In this document: piece by piece, positions 22,088-34,740 of the stretch
How positions within the stretch are numbered: position 1 is the stretch's first letter
Layout: every line of letters begins with the position of its first letter
DNA from: Thozetella sp. PMI_491
Taxonomy: Eukaryota > Ascomycota > Sordariomycetes > Chaetosphaeriales > Chaetosphaeriaceae
Direction: 5' to 3'
Assembly: GCA_021432635.1 (NCBI GenBank)
Contig: MU270023.1
Coordinates: 620,001-684,000 of the forward strand
Length of the DNA stretch: 64,000 bases
Program-made: the position numbers and the translations under genes
Notes under the pieces: model-generated
Seen by the model: only the letters and a program-made list of their open reading frames with translations
Told to the model about the DNA's origin: nothing
The model's database searches: none

Positions 22088-24669
22088 CTAATCCCAGGTC
22101 TTGGGCCCAAAGAATTCGCCATCCGGAAGCTGCCATGACATGGTCTGGCCCTGTTGGTCGAGAGAGCTCGTGAAGCCATCATTGCCCCACCACTTGGGAA
22201 AACTCGCGCCCGAAAGACCGATGCCCAAAGCGAACAGGGTTAGACAGATGGCGGTACCAATGTCCATGGCTCCGGACAGCACGAACGTGTAGCGGCCCCA
22301 CCAGCCAACGTACCGGCGCTTGACGATGACGTTGAAAGCCAGGCCGATGGTGAGCCAGCACAACAGCTGGAAGATAGTGGCCGGCGGGATCATGCCCGAG
22401 ACGCCAAAGATGGCCGGCCAGAAGATATAGCGGGCCATGCTCCGGGGGTAGCGCCGAGCAACGTAGTACTGGATAATCGGCAGTACGGCACCAATCAGGA
22501 AGAACCAGTTGCACCAAGCGTAGGTCGCGCCAGGACCAAACATGCGGCGGGGCCCGATCAGACCCCAGATAACACTGGCGTTGAAGAAGGTGCGAGCACC
22601 GGCACATGTGAAGCCTTGAGCCTGATCCGCCGTGCAGATCGCAGGGAGGCTGCCGAGCATCCAGTTGAACGTAGCGACCTGCACAAGAGAAAGCCAGATG
22701 ACAGCGAACAGCTGTGCACGGAACATAGACCGTGGTGGGATCTTCATCTGCAGCCCGGAAGGTTAGTTCCCGCACCATTACGGGCCAGAAGAGTTGAAAA
22801 TAGTGGCAAGGGCACGCACATAATGTCCAACCTTCATGTCTGATACATACTGAAGACCGTTGGAGGCGAACATGTAGCCGAAGCTCTTGAACAGCATCAT
22901 GGCGACGGGCCGGCCGGGGAGCATGTATCCCACGATCAGTTCGGTGATGACGTTCAACCCGGTCTGCGAGTTAGTGACAGCCTGGATCATGCCTAGGAAG
23001 AATTAGACAAGTTTTGAAGCAAGATAAGAGGTAGACGTACCGACGGGAAGAATGAAGAACAATCCGATCAATATGGTGATGATGTATGCCCACCAGGTCA
23101 GGTGCGTCGCCCAGCACAGAGCAGCCACGATGCCGAAGATGAAGCTAATGACAAACACGATGGAAAACCACCATTCTGGAGCTTCCTTGTAGTTTCGGAT
23201 CAGCTTCAGGTGGATATCGGGCTCCTCGTACTTGGAGTCCTTCACGCGGCGCCAGATATCCTTGCCGTAGAAGAAGAAGACGTGGGTCAAGTTGGAGATC
23301 AGTCCGGCGAAGCTCATGGCGTAGGCGAGCGCGAATGCGGGGCCGACAAAGAGCGGCGAGTAGTCTTTGTAGGCCTGGACATCCAGCTGCAGGTCATCGG
23401 TGACGACGCGGGTGGTATTGTATGTTTTACCGAAGTGGTCATAGTTTTTGTTGGCCACCAGGGGCAGATACTTGTAGAAGTCGGCGGCGGCAAAACCCAG
23501 TCCCACCGTACCGAGGAGGAAGAGCAGTCCGCCGAAGCCTAGGTTCAGCAGCGCGAAAGACGGATACTGGAGCGGGCTCAAGAACCAGCCAGTTGGGATG
23601 GTCCAGTCGAGAGACAGGGGGATGATACCGAGGCCGGCCAATCCGCCAAAGACCTGGTTGACAGCGATATTGTCCGGGGCCGCCCAGGTGGGGAAGTTGC
23701 CTAGATAGGAGAGGAAGGGGGCGATCACGAAGGGGATCCAGTGCCAGAGGAATGCGGAGCCGGCGACGATGAGGAAGAACCTGTAGCGACCAATCCTCCA
23801 CCCGTTCGTCTTTGACGGGTCTGATACGGAATGGTCGTGCAGACTGTCCATAACCGTGCAGGTGATGAGGGTCTGGGGCCATACCATCGCAGCGGGCCAG
23901 ACGAGGAAGCGCCGCATCAGGCCGGCGACGCCGAAGCCCATGGCTTGCGTCGAGAGGGTGAGCAGGATCTGGAAGCCCCAGCCCCACTCCTGGCCGTAGA
24001 ATTGCTGCTGAGCAAGCAGGATGTCGAAGGCGTAGCTCATGGAAGCGCCAGCGGCCGTCATCATGGTGATGAGGGTGTGCTCCTTCTTGTTGAATGGTCC
24101 GGGATTCAGCGGTACGCCGAAGATGTCGATGTTAGGCAGCAACAGCTCCAAGCCCCTGCCCATGGGGTACGACACCAGCTGCACGACGGAGCTCGTGATG
24201 ATGAGACCGGTGTAGTGCTGTCCCATAAGCAAGTTCATGGCGGCCACCACGGTGCACGTGATGAAGCCGATGCACCACGCGCGGACGGTGTCGACGGGCA
24301 TGTCAACATCATCAGTGTTGGACACCTGGAAGAACGGCAATTAGCTCCGGTCCACAAATACGGCAACGAGGGAAGGGGGATCCAGGTACATACCGAGTTG
24401 CGAACTTCTGCGTAGGGAGAGTTCTCGCCGATGAGCGAGGACTCGACCACGGCCTCCTTCTCCGCGTCGCCAAAGTTGATGGCATTGTCCACAGCGTCCA
24501 GCTTCTCATCGTCCATGAACGGATCGAACCTGTGCTGATCACGCAGTCGCCTGATGTGCTCGTCGGCATTGCCGACGGGGGCATCCTCATCCTCAAAACC
24601 AGTGGAAGTGGCTTGAGCCATGTGGTCCGCGGGTACTTCCTCCCGCTTGCGCCGCGACATGATACCCAT
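22088..24669 (-). CDS. OPT-family oligopeptide transporter
   Basis: Four exons (24669-24394, 24325-23041, 22992-22820, 22747-22088) join in phase to 797 residues, the usual length for fungal OPT proteins. After an acidic cytosolic N-terminus come many membrane segments. Family marks include NLLMGQHYTGLIITSSVVQL, PNIDIFGVPLNPGPFNKKEH, the glycine-rich loop SYLGNFPTWAAPDNI, KVGHYMKIPPRSMFRAQ across the exon 3/4 junction (the family's typical GHYMKIPPR) and NASVIWGLIGPRRMFG. OPT proteins import tetra- to pentapeptides or glutathione-like compounds with protons at the plasma membrane. The ATG at 24660 is a possible alternative start three codons downstream. The gene is intact. Confidence 0.93.
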
Positions 24670-27600
24670 CGTGACAGAGCAGAGACAAGACGAGCGCGGA
24701 GTTCTCTCGGACCACAACCTCGAATGCAGCAGGCAGCGGTCCTGTGCAGAGGGTGAAGGTTGGAGGCGATGTGAGAGGACTATGGGGCAGACCGACAAAG
24801 AGTGACGCTCTCCACTCGATATTATATTCCCGGGTTCTTCTTCCCTCCTCCACAGCCCCTCCCCCCCTCCCCGGTATAGTTCAATGAACCCGAGACCCCG
24901 TCACCGTCCCAACAGTGGGTACCATGCGAGCGTGGCCCAGCGGCAGGAGGCGGGAGGTGTGCAGTTGGTGTGCCCCTATTTAGCCGCATTCCACATCGAC
25001 TGCCCATCAGAGGAGCTGATAAGAACTCTTTGCTCGACTAGGAAGCTGACAATGCAAACTTGTTCCGGCGTCGATTTGGTACACCGCGCGGACAAGACCT
25101 CGCACCTCGCCTCCCTAACCGAGAGATTGGGGCCCACCACCCTGTCGCCCGGCCCCGCCAACCAGACACTGCACCTCGCCGTTTTACCCAGCGGGGACCC
25201 GAAGGGCGGAATCTGGCCAGCGCGCATCCCATCCGTGCTTGCCGTGCTATCAGATAGGCGGGCCTCCTATCATCAATCCTGCCGAGTACTTGCTCGAGCC
25301 GGGCGGGAAGCTTACTCTTATGAAAGTGGTTGGGGAACGCCCGCTCCCTCGGCGCCGCTGCCAGGGTGGGGGGGTGCACACTGACGAGGTCCAGAAAAGC
25401 TTTTGCCAAGGAAACTCGCCTATTTTGGCCCCACGGCTGCTGAAAAACTGCCGGACCAGCCCATTCGGCGGCGCCTGGTATCATTGGCCACAGCGGTCTG
25501 GGGTTTGGATGGATAGCACCAGTCGTTCATCTTGGCGACGCAGCCCTTGCATATCTCACCCAGGGGCTCATTGTTCGATAACCTGTCTAGAGTGAGAAAC
25601 TTGCTAGGTTTTTACACCTCCGAGTGCATATTACAATGCAGTACCAGCGCTGTTAGCTGCAGTGTGTGCCCGCACCCCGTGTGGGTGCTCCTCCACCACC
25701 TCGCCTCATTCTGTCTACCAGGGCTTACCCGGCACCAACCGCGGTCCACATTACCAACGAATGTTGGTAGCTCTGTCAACTTGGCCTGCCAGGCTTTCTA
25801 CTGGCCGAACGCCATTTGACGTGCTCGGTCGCAAGACCAGCATCGGTCCAAGCGGCACACTCTAAATCGCCTATCGCCTCTATCTGTGGAACATGGCCTG
25901 ACGGCTAAAACCAGTCGCATGCAGCACTGGCATAACCCCACACCCGGGAAGAAAAAAAAACGCATGGAAAGCTCGACGAGATCTGCGGTCCTTCCTATCA
26001 CCCCCGAGTCCCCCTAATTTCGGACCTCCCAGTTGGGCCCACCGACGGTGATCCCCCAAAAAGGAGCGGTGCGGTTGGTTCCCTCCCAGTCCCACGAGAG
26101 GCCGCATGAGAATGGGGTAAGACGCGCCATCGATGGCATAGACGTAGTTGGAAGGAGAAATTGACGCCTAGATTGGTTGGCACATGTCATGGGGTTCCCG
26201 GCTTGCTAATGCCATCCTCTTACCTTCCGCATACAGTAGAAGCGCCCGCCACCTCCCCTGAATAGCATCGCTCCCCCAACCAACTGCGGTTGCGGGCCCG
26301 CCAGGGTATGTGCGCCAATATGTCTTGGAGCTTACGAACAAGTCTGCAGTGCATGACTCGAACTCTGGGTTTCTCCGGGTTCTTTGACGAGCTGGCCATT
26401 TCTAGCCGGTGTACTTGACGAGAGATAGAAAATGAGACCTTCGTCGGGATTTGCCTAAGCCCGTCCTGTACGGCGCTTCAGACGACATCTTTTTGTCCTC
26501 GCTTTTCTCTCGTGTGTATAAGTGTAAGCAGCTTTCGCCATGCCAGGGGCGAAAAGGGGGGAAAGACGTGCGGGGTCTCCGAAAAGTAGGCAAGATACCT
26601 TTAATGCAGGTAGGTCGTGCCAAATAGCAGGGTGGGTCATAGGAGGTATTGTAAAGGAGGAACCGAGGCGATCACGGACAAACGTATGTGCCACTCTGCA
26701 TGGTGACCGTCTAGCCTAGATAACTGTTCGACTGTCTAGTAAAGGGAATGGGACTTTTCGAATTTCGCTCGATTCGGTAGTAGACAAGTCAGGGTTAATA
26801 GGACTGTGCAGCTGGCGATGATATAGGGCTTAGGTCCACTCGTCGTTTCACGCCATCGGTGGAAAGCGGGGTGAAATACGCGGACGAGAATCCCTTTACC
26901 ACCTCGTTAGCTGCTCTTGGTATTTTTGGTCCCACTCTTCGTAATGAGGTGTACGTATGTGATGTTTTATAAAACGACAGCCCGGGCGCTCGCAGAATGA
27001 GGGCAAGAGACATGGGGGCCTAGCTGGGACAGAACGCCGTGACAGAAAGTGCGGGAAAACAGGGGAAACTGGCAGTGGCTTAGTTCAGTTGGCTTGTAGG
27101 TGTGTGTATAGTTCTGATATATTCAAGAATACTCAAGATAGTTGATCAATGCAGAACACTCTTCGACGTCGATTCTAAGAAGGACGAGGAACGAGTACAC
27201 ATACCATGCTTGCTAGGATATTAATTGGAAAATAAAGGTGCCCCTAAAAATCAAAACTCTTCTGCAACTACAAACCAAAGGTAGCCTTGAGACTATTGTC
27301 ATTGTCCAGAGTTTTTTTCCCTAATAATCTTAGAATCAAGACGCGTCCAGATGCGCAACCTATGGAGACCGTTGTGTCACCAAACACAGTCCAGTAGGTT
27401 GGCCGATATTCAAGAGGTATCCAAAAGATAATTGCGCCCTTGGTTAGTTATCTAGTCATTATTCCGACCCACGCAATATCTACTACTACTATTTAGATGT
27501 AAAAAAAAGGAGATGAGACGAACTATTAGCAGGTGTCAGCCCTGCATCGATTTGTTCATCAATTTGTTTGTCTTGGATCCAAAGGACCTATGCAACGTGC

Positions 27601-27695
27601 ACATCAGGATCCACGCTAACCTCTTCATGGTATCCTGATTTCCGTTCACGATACCGCGATAATTGGTCGTAAGTTAGCCCTTTGGATTATATTCT
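24670..27695. other. About 3 kb without a recognised gene
   Basis: The left part is the promoter region of the OPT gene. Several open frames of 60-150 codons overlap on both strands, but none shows a domain, a signal peptide or a sensible splice pattern. I see no transposon or RNA gene. Confidence 0.5.
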
Positions 27696-28861
27696 CTATG
27701 GAAGAGGGTTCCCTAATTCGAGGTCCTCATGCCGTGAGACCTCGGTTTTACCGAACCGTGTTGCAATATACCAGACTGCCAGGGTCACAATCGTGAGCAC
27801 TGCAGCCACCACCACAAACACCCATATGTGACTCGACACAACTGATCCGTCTTGTGGTGACCAATTAAACATCGTCATAGAGAAAATAGACTATTTTGCT
27901 CATTAATGGCTGCATCATGTTGATGGCCTATTCATATCTCCACTTACAGCTACCGCCGAGACGGGGAGATAGACCATAGTAAGAAAAGCAATCGACTTCA
28001 TCTGCCCATTGTCTTGTTTAGCGTCCAGCGCTATCGAGGTGTTCGCTCGAGCAATCTTCGTGTTGACAACTGCGTCTCGTCTTGCAATGTGGCTCCACAC
28101 CTGCAAAGAAGGATCCTGTTAGCTAAAGGCGGTGCAACAGGAGGCTTACCCGCATTACTCACTGTTTGCATTGTGATAGACATGTTTTCGACAACCATAA
28201 CGCACTCATCTATCCTGGCATCATACTCATCCATAATCTCAAGGATTCGCCGCCGGATCATGTCGTTTATCCCCGCCATCTCATCTCCGTGATCATTAGT
28301 CAGAGTTGCTTGAGGATCCTTAGCGAGGAGCAGCGAGCTGTGACCTGTAGCGCCAAAACTGTCGCAGAATTGCACCATTTTTGAGAGCTGCCTCTTGACA
28401 GCCTTAAACTCTTTTGCGAGACTTTGGCTGCGATAGCATAGCTGCAGATATTCCGCCATCTGCTCCTCGCTCATGTCCAGGGTTCCCAATTTCTCATCCG
28501 AAGTGACAGAAGCGGAGCTGGTTCTAAGCGTGAATCGGTCAAGAATATCTTCTACTTGTTCTGATAACCGTTTTCTCTCTAGCTCGGCGAATATGCCGGG
28601 CAGCAGAAGGGGGTGAGTCAAGGCCGCACTAGAAGCTACCCTCAGTCGGCCCTCGATTTGTTTGCGTTGGGTAGCGTTGCACCCAAATACAACGGCTAGC
28701 GTTAGACTAGACTCGAGGAAGTAAGTAACAGATAAAGCGAGATCATCCGGCCATAAAGACGACATGCGACAGGTCAGAACTGTTATCAATGTTAACGACA
28801 TAGCACATTTGAGGAGCAAGCTGCGATAACGGTTCTGTACCGATTCTGGGGCTTCCTCCAC
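27696..28861 (-). CDS. CorA-like membrane protein, N-terminus unresolved
   Basis: Three C-terminal exons are clear: up to 28163, then 28100-27948 and 27890-27696. They join in phase through introns of 62 and 57 bases. The large exon includes SSLTLAVVFGCNATQRKQ and HPLLLPGIFAELERKRL, then a helical region (IRRRILEIMDEYDARIDECV). The last two exons give QMKSIAFLTMVYLPVSAVA joined to SIFSMTMFNW, and a second membrane helix (IWVFVVVAAVLTIVTLAVWY). This two-helix C-terminus is the CorA Mg2+ channel fold as found in many fungal CorA-like proteins, which lack the classic GMN motif. The start is uncertain: the frame is open to about 28861, and its first ATG is 28801. A different frame upstream (about 28934-28745) also looks partly coding, so either an exon or a frameshift is missing from this model. 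Confidence 0.6.
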
Positions 28862-29991
28862 TTGGATCGGAGACGACGGCGGAGGAGAAGTAGGCGGTCT
28901 CCCTGGCTATGGTTCGTGAGATCGCTCGGTGCACATGAAATTTCCCCGTGATTTTTGCGAATGTCTGCCGGGAACACGGTAGGAAGGTCGCTGGGGATGG
29001 CTCGTAGTTCGAAAAGCTCTTTCCCCTGTTGCAAAGACTGACTCTAAGATTAAACCGTATTCCACGACGTCAGTAACGGGTCGGAACTAAAACCTACAGG
29101 ACGCCGACACCTGGGTGATGAGGAGAGCGCGCGGCCAAGGCATTCTGACAATTGTTATTAGAACGCCCGTTTGCGATCTGGTATCTTTCCAGGAATGATC
29201 AAATTACTTTCTTCAACCAGATGTCCCATTCCTCGCCGGTGATAATTTTGTCGATTTCACACGCCTTGGACCCAGTTAATTCCTCTTTAGTCGCCCATGC
29301 CCTGTAGAGCGGCCCACATTTTCTGTTGCATACCGCTGGATTACAACGGATTCTCTTTCTTCGTACTGGAATATATTGAAATCATTTCTAATGAACTCGA
29401 ATTGGTCGCCCGTCCAGTCCATATTCAATCGCAAGGTTTACGAGTTCGATGTCTCAGGATACTGACACCAGGTGGGCTTGCGCTTCCGCACGTCCTAGCC
29501 AGCAGCGTACGTGGGAAACCGGAGCCTGTACTGCAGGCTTTATGGCGCCCAAAATGCACCTATTACTCGCTTAAGCGTGCACTGCCACCCTACGAACGTG
29601 CGGGACGACCCTCTGCCTTCTCTGTCGTTCCGCTCAATGGTGTCTGCCCGGACTGCATACCGCCAATCATTCTTGCCGATGCTGCCCAACCTGCAGGTAA
29701 GGCTCGGGCATCCATGTCATAGTGGCAGCACAAGCTCTGACGTGGCTCACTTTGATTGCTCCCAGTGTCAGTCTATTCAGCAAGTATGGAACTTGGCATG
29801 TCTGCAAGTTAGGCTGTCGACGGATACGGACGGCTCACTGCAGGCGCTGACGATCCACGTAAATAACCTACGAGAATGATAGAGGCTTCGGGGCATAAAG
29901 GAAGGCAGAATGCAAAGTCGCCTCGTTCTAACCCTTTCTATTTAGCTTTCCGTGAACGGTTGCCCATTGCTGAGCAGTCTTATTGGCCGAC
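28862..29991. other. Region without a resolved gene
   Basis: The left edge may hold the missing N-terminal exon of the CorA-like gene. From about 29040 to 29990, plus-strand frames at 29297-29722 and 29511-29879 are open but show no domain. They may be remnants. Confidence 0.35.
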
Positions 29992-30312
29992 ATGATGGGT
30001 TGCCACGAGCCACCAAGCCGATCTAGCACCATTCGCAGTGACAGCAGCAGCACTTATGAGACGACGGCGCAGGTGTTGCGAAAGAAGTACAAAGATCCAG
30101 TGAAGCTCCGAGAAGGCCTAGACAGGATGTTAGGGGAGGGGAATTATAGCCTCAAGGTGTGTGTTCCGCACCTCTAATGAGCATACGATATTCCTGCTAA
30201 AACACTATTCTTGCAGCTACGAAACAATCGGTACATTTTGTCTAGCTACAAACTCCTCAGCCAGGTGCCTTCGTCCATTCCCGTATACCCACACGCCAGA
30301 TCGTACCGTTAA
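29992..30312 (+). CDS. Small two-exon gene of unknown function, possibly a remnant
   Basis: Exons 29992-30156 and 30217-30312 join in phase to 86 residues. The 60-base intron has a GTGTGT donor, a GCTAA branch-like site and a TTGCAG acceptor. The protein has a Ser-rich start and a charged helical part (AQVLRKKYKDPVKLREGLDR), ending in LRNNRYILSSYKLLSQ. I do not recognise the family. It could be the N-terminal piece of a longer gene lost by decay, since the DNA downstream up to the kinase gene has no open continuation. There is no signal peptide. Confidence 0.4.
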
Positions 30313-30946
30313 CAAGCTATATACAGGAGGAGCTAGCGGAATTGGAAGAGTGTGCCTACCAACACTACGACCCGTTCTGAACACTCTCGAAGCCGCTCTG
30401 ACAGAGATTGTCAGTCCACACCGTCCTAGGGACTGGGCCTTGATCTCAACAGAAATACAAGGGCACAAATGATCATCCGGTTTCTTATACGGACTGATCG
30501 CTCTCCATGGTACCAAGACGCCTCCGAATCCTATGGGGTTATGCCCACGGTACTTCCTCATGCTAGCTTCCTCAACACCGAGCCCGCGTCAACACCGCTG
30601 CCCTATCAGCCCACTGTTAATTCGGCTGCTCAACGTAGAATCTTCGCCGCTAGCTAGCGGACCGCTAAGACCTGTCGATCGACGGGCAAGTGTATGCCAT
30701 TGGTTGCTGAGTGTCCTACCCGCATGCACATTCAGACGCATGAAGCTCCGGCACATATCTGTACCAACGATGATAACTTAGCGAAGTCTTTCGGGGGGTT
30801 ATTAGTGTGGTATGATTCGCCTCACCTCTAGTTGCAACCCACCACTTCCATGTAGTCTCTCGAAGCGCTCTTCCTTGGGCAAATATCTTGCTTTCCCGCG
30901 CCATTCGGCGCTTCGCATTTCCCACCATTGTTATCCCAGACAATAG
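30313..30946. other. Intergenic, no gene seen
   Basis: This stretch lies between the small gene and the 3' end of the kinase gene. Open frames are short and unrecognised. Confidence 0.45.
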
Positions 30947-32792
30947 TCATGCCGAACGACTTGAAATCGGACATCTCTGCATGTAATACCCCCGGTCGCT
31001 TTTGCAGCGTTCGTACATGGTCTCGAGCCTGTCCCGAAGCATCCAAGCTTCGATGCGGTTGTCTCTCTCGGCGACTAACATATTTTCCATGATTAGCCGT
31101 AGAAGATCGTGAAGGTATTGGGTGCATTCTGGATGTCCATGTAGTGCCTCCGCCCAAGCCACAACCTGGCTTTTCACAACAGGCTTTCGTTCATCGCCAA
31201 TGGTATTAAGCCTGAAAAAGATGTCGGACTCGACGTTGAGAATATCCTTCTCTTCCCTGGCATTTGGAAAGTCGTCTTCGACTGCTTTCCATCCTTCCAA
31301 ATGCCAAGTAACAAACTCGAGAAAGAAGGCCCCGAGGCTCCAGATGTCGGACTTTCTGCTCAAGGTGCCAATGTCAAACTCGGGCGGCCGGTATGAAGGA
31401 GAAGTTGCCTTCCCGTGGACCTTGGAGCGAGAGTCTTGGCGGTGCCACCTCGCGAGACCGAAGTCCGCCATGTATATCTGCCCGTCGCGATAAGATTCGA
31501 GGGGGTCGTAGTAAACTAGGAAGTTGGCAGCTTTTATATCACCATGTCTCCCGAACCTTAATTTTTCTCTCTCTTTCGGGTTAAGTCCTTCGGCATATTC
31601 CACATGAAGAAAGGACAAGGCATCCCCAATAGCCGACATCTCACGTGCCATCCATAGGATATGCTTCGGATCACGGCAATCCACAGTTGGGTTTTGCTTC
31701 CAGAGAGTGCGTACACTCCCTTGAGCCTGAGGAAATACAAGATGGTATGTGACTTTTGGGCCTCGCCGCAGTTCGAACGTAGTGAGCAGCTTTACTAGCT
31801 GTTTGTCGTTGCGATGCGCAAAGCGGAGCAGGGCGATTACCTCTTCCTCGAAATCTATCTCTGCCTTTGTAGCAAGCTTTTTAATCGCGAATGCATCGCT
31901 GGCCATGAAAGCCTTCGGAATGTCAGTAAGGAGGACGGTCAGTTCAGTTTTAGGGAAGTAGCTAGAGTCTTACACCGTAGTCGCCGAAATGAAAGTGGCT
32001 GGGGTGGAGGTTCACACACAGTATCTCGCTGTACCCCCCAGTGTCCTCTCGGCCGTCTTCATCGTGGTCGGCGTTTCGAGTTACAGTTTCTTCAACTTGA
32101 TTGAAGTTTTGGGGACTGTCCGTGTATGGAAGAATTGTCGACGTATCCAGAATGTAGTGATAGATTGTCCCCCCTTCGCGAAGAAAGAACGGAGCGTTGT
32201 ATTTTTCGCTGGCCTTCCTGAACTCTTGCCGCTCTTTCGTATTCCATTTCTCCATCGCACTGCATCTTTTGCTTGTGATATTGTGCCGAAGAGTGTAAGG
32301 ATCTTTTCCGCTTTTATTATGATGAACCGCTTTCTTGAGCGGGAGGGAGTCGTCTCGGAAACATTCCCTGACGAAGACCCCGATATCTTCGGCTCGTCCA
32401 ATACAGATCAAGCTGGCTAGAACTTTACGAAACGAATATTCCGGAGTCGTGTATCCCATGCCGCAGACTTTTCGAGCCAAAAGGTCTTTTTGGTCGTTTG
32501 ACAAGGTGCTGCGGAAGGAGAGTTCGTCCAGAAGCTGTCGTGTGTTTCGCTCATTGATGATTTTGCCGAGCTCATCCATTGGGACGTAGCTAATGCAGCC
32601 GATAGACCCTTCAATCTCAACTTCGGCCCATTGTAACATCTTCTGGAGCTGTTCGGCCACTTTGCCGCCTGAACCCCGGCGTGCCAATCGATAGCTTTGT
32701 GGCTCATTGATAGGCCAAACGAGGCGCTCGACATCCTTATCGCCACGATCTCGCCGTTTAATATGGCTGAGGGACTGCGAGAAATTCTCCAT
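30947..32792 (-). CDS. Fungal protein kinase-like protein
   Basis: Two exons (32792-31974, 31912-30947) join in phase through a 61-base intron to give 594 residues. The N-terminal 230 residues are helical and not assigned. The kinase domain begins with a glycine-loop-like TGGYSEILCV, and the beta-3 lysine follows in AFAIKKL. The catalytic loop reads HGDIKAANFLV, so Gly replaces the Arg of HRD while the catalytic Asp and Asn stay. The metal-binding DFG is present (YMADFGLARW), followed by the activation-segment end SYRPPEF and the structural DIWSLGAFFLEF. The HGD form is common in a large fungal kinase family often found near NLR and HET genes. Catalysis is plausible. Substrate and pathway are unknown. 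Confidence 0.8.
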
Positions 32793-34309
32793 CCTTTTTC
32801 ATGCTAGTCAGCGCTGGTGGGAACACGAGCGCATGGGAGTGAGGGAGTGTCCAGTCAGCTCGCACCTAGGGTACCGCAGTGAGCCGCTAAAGTCGCCACG
32901 AGGCTCTGGTCACCAAGACGCGAACGAATGAGGAGATTTACTACAGTGACGAAGCGGTATTTCGGAAGACTGGGAACACAGAAAGATGCACAGAAAGACT
33001 CGCCTAGATGCCCGAGATTCTGCAGAACTGCCGAGAGACATTGCTCGGGTATATGACGAGGCTTAGGAATGGCAAAATAAGGCGTTGTGGCTCTACAGAA
33101 GTACAACGGCATCAGAGATGAAATATGCCTAGGTGACCACTGAACATTCAAAAATGAACGCCAGGCTAGCGGGACAGGCAGACATGGTAGGCAGACAGCC
33201 CGTTTTGGTGTGGTCAGATAAGGCGACCGAGTATGTTCTTAGGTAGCTACCATGACCTCCGCGCTGTTGCAAAGGTCGGATTTGCATTTGCTTGTGGAAA
33301 TCGCTCACCATACTGTCCCGTCTACTGCGAAACCTTACCCTTAGAAGACGCCTTGCTGGCGATGTTTTGCCAGCGGGTGTGATGTAGCCTCTACGGGTTT
33401 ACAGTAACAAGTGGAAGTGCATCTCACCGAAGAAGAGGGGTGCTAGAAGGATTAAAAGATCCTAGAAATCAATTGTCAGGCGTCGAGGCCTTTTCGTCTG
33501 CGATTTCGGAGCAGACTTTTGGGGTGAAGAATGCCTTTTGGTGCGCCGTATTGCATGCGCCAGCACAAGACCTTCCAGTCTGACATTCGGAACATCGGAA
33601 CAAGGTTGGTCGCCTCCCCTCGCCCCCCATCCGGCGCAAAAATTCCCGCATCAGGCCTCTCTGCATGAGGCTTTTGGTAAGGCTATAAGCCTTCCTGCAA
33701 GGCGGGGCGCTAAACGGCCCGAAGATACGGGGGCGTACACTCTTGCCAATGAAGCGGTGTGTGCTAGACATGGAATGGGCCGCGCACTGAACTGAGCCCC
33801 AGATCTCTTACCGAAATTCTTCTCAACGTCCAATTAAAGACAAGACCAGCTATCCGCCATGCGGACTGCTGGCCAACTAGCGAGTACGACATATTCTGCC
33901 CTGTTGCCCCTCTGAGCTCTAGTTTCCAATCCAAGAATCACATAGTGTGGACCCTAGAGGTGATGAACTTGAGCGTGAGAAGCTCATTAGCGAGGCTTAC
34001 TAGAAGTGCATGCAATGTTTCGAGCTGACCAGCCATGTGGGCCCAAACGACGTGGACTGGTCGGGAAGGCTGCCCCTCTGTCGGGCGGCATCGTGGGATA
34101 ACTAACATGTCAGAATTTGCCAAGCAGCACAGGATCCGCCAATATGTGGCCACCATGGCCTCGTAAAGTGGCCAAAACACCTACTTAGTTAGTCCTAGAT
34201 CCCACGATGGCCAAGGAGCTCGGCCTTCTATAACTACCCGGAGGCATCTCGAGTGAGAAATGCATAATTCATAGTTTCTGACAGCCTCACAGCATAGAGT
34301 AAGCGTGCG
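32793..34309. other. About 1.5 kb without a recognised gene
   Basis: A minus-strand open frame at about 33469-33771 contains a short Cys-rich stretch (FRCSECQTGRSCAGAC) that I cannot assign. The rest shows nothing I can support. Confidence 0.4.
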
Positions 34310-34740
34310 ATGGACTTCAACTTCCCGCGTCAAAGCCTCCGCGTACGGGGATTAAAATGGAAAGACCTAGAAAGGGGAGCACTTATCACTGTCCCTGCCT
34401 CCTCAGCCTCGGCTCAAGAAATTAGAGACATTATGGGGAATCGTCAGTGGCTGGTGGAAAAGTATTCGATCCAGGTATATTAGTTAAATGGTTCCACAAG
34501 TCATGGTCTCCTGCTAACCAAATGTCCAAGCTCCGAGCAGACGTTTACAAGGTTAAATTCGAAGCCCAAAATATGGCACAGCTTAGGGTAAGTTGTCAAA
34601 CGCACTGTCCTGACATAAGCAAACTTTTATTAAAATAGTCGGTAGGACTTTTTGAGAATCCCCCAATAGCAGCTTGCACAGAGCTATATCTAGTCTCAAG
34701 CAGTTTTGAAACGAGATTACTTCCCAGCATAGAGCGATAG
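34310..34740 (+). CDS. Small three-exon gene of unknown function
   Basis: Exons 34310-34474, 34531-34587 and 34639-34740 join in phase 0 at both junctions to give 107 residues. Donors are GTATAT and GTAAGT, acceptors are CCAAG and AATAG, and the first intron has a GCTAAC branch-like site. The protein begins MDFNFPRQSLRVRGLKWKDL and includes EIRDIMGNRQWLVEKYSIQ. There is no signal peptide or membrane segment, and I do not recognise the family. The set of consistent splice signals supports a real or recently lost gene, but low complexity and lack of a known domain keep confidence low. Confidence 0.4.

Noticed and set aside
23831-24415. Plus-strand open frame of 194 codons antisense to the OPT gene
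   Set aside because: It is antisense to a well-supported transporter exon and has biased, low-complexity composition.
25038-25484. Minus-strand open frame upstream of the OPT gene
   Set aside because: Composition is Arg/Ala-rich, with no domain and no splice context.
33469-33795. Overlapping open frames with a short Cys-rich stretch
   Set aside because: Cys spacing fits no zinc-binding family I know, and neither strand has start or splice support.
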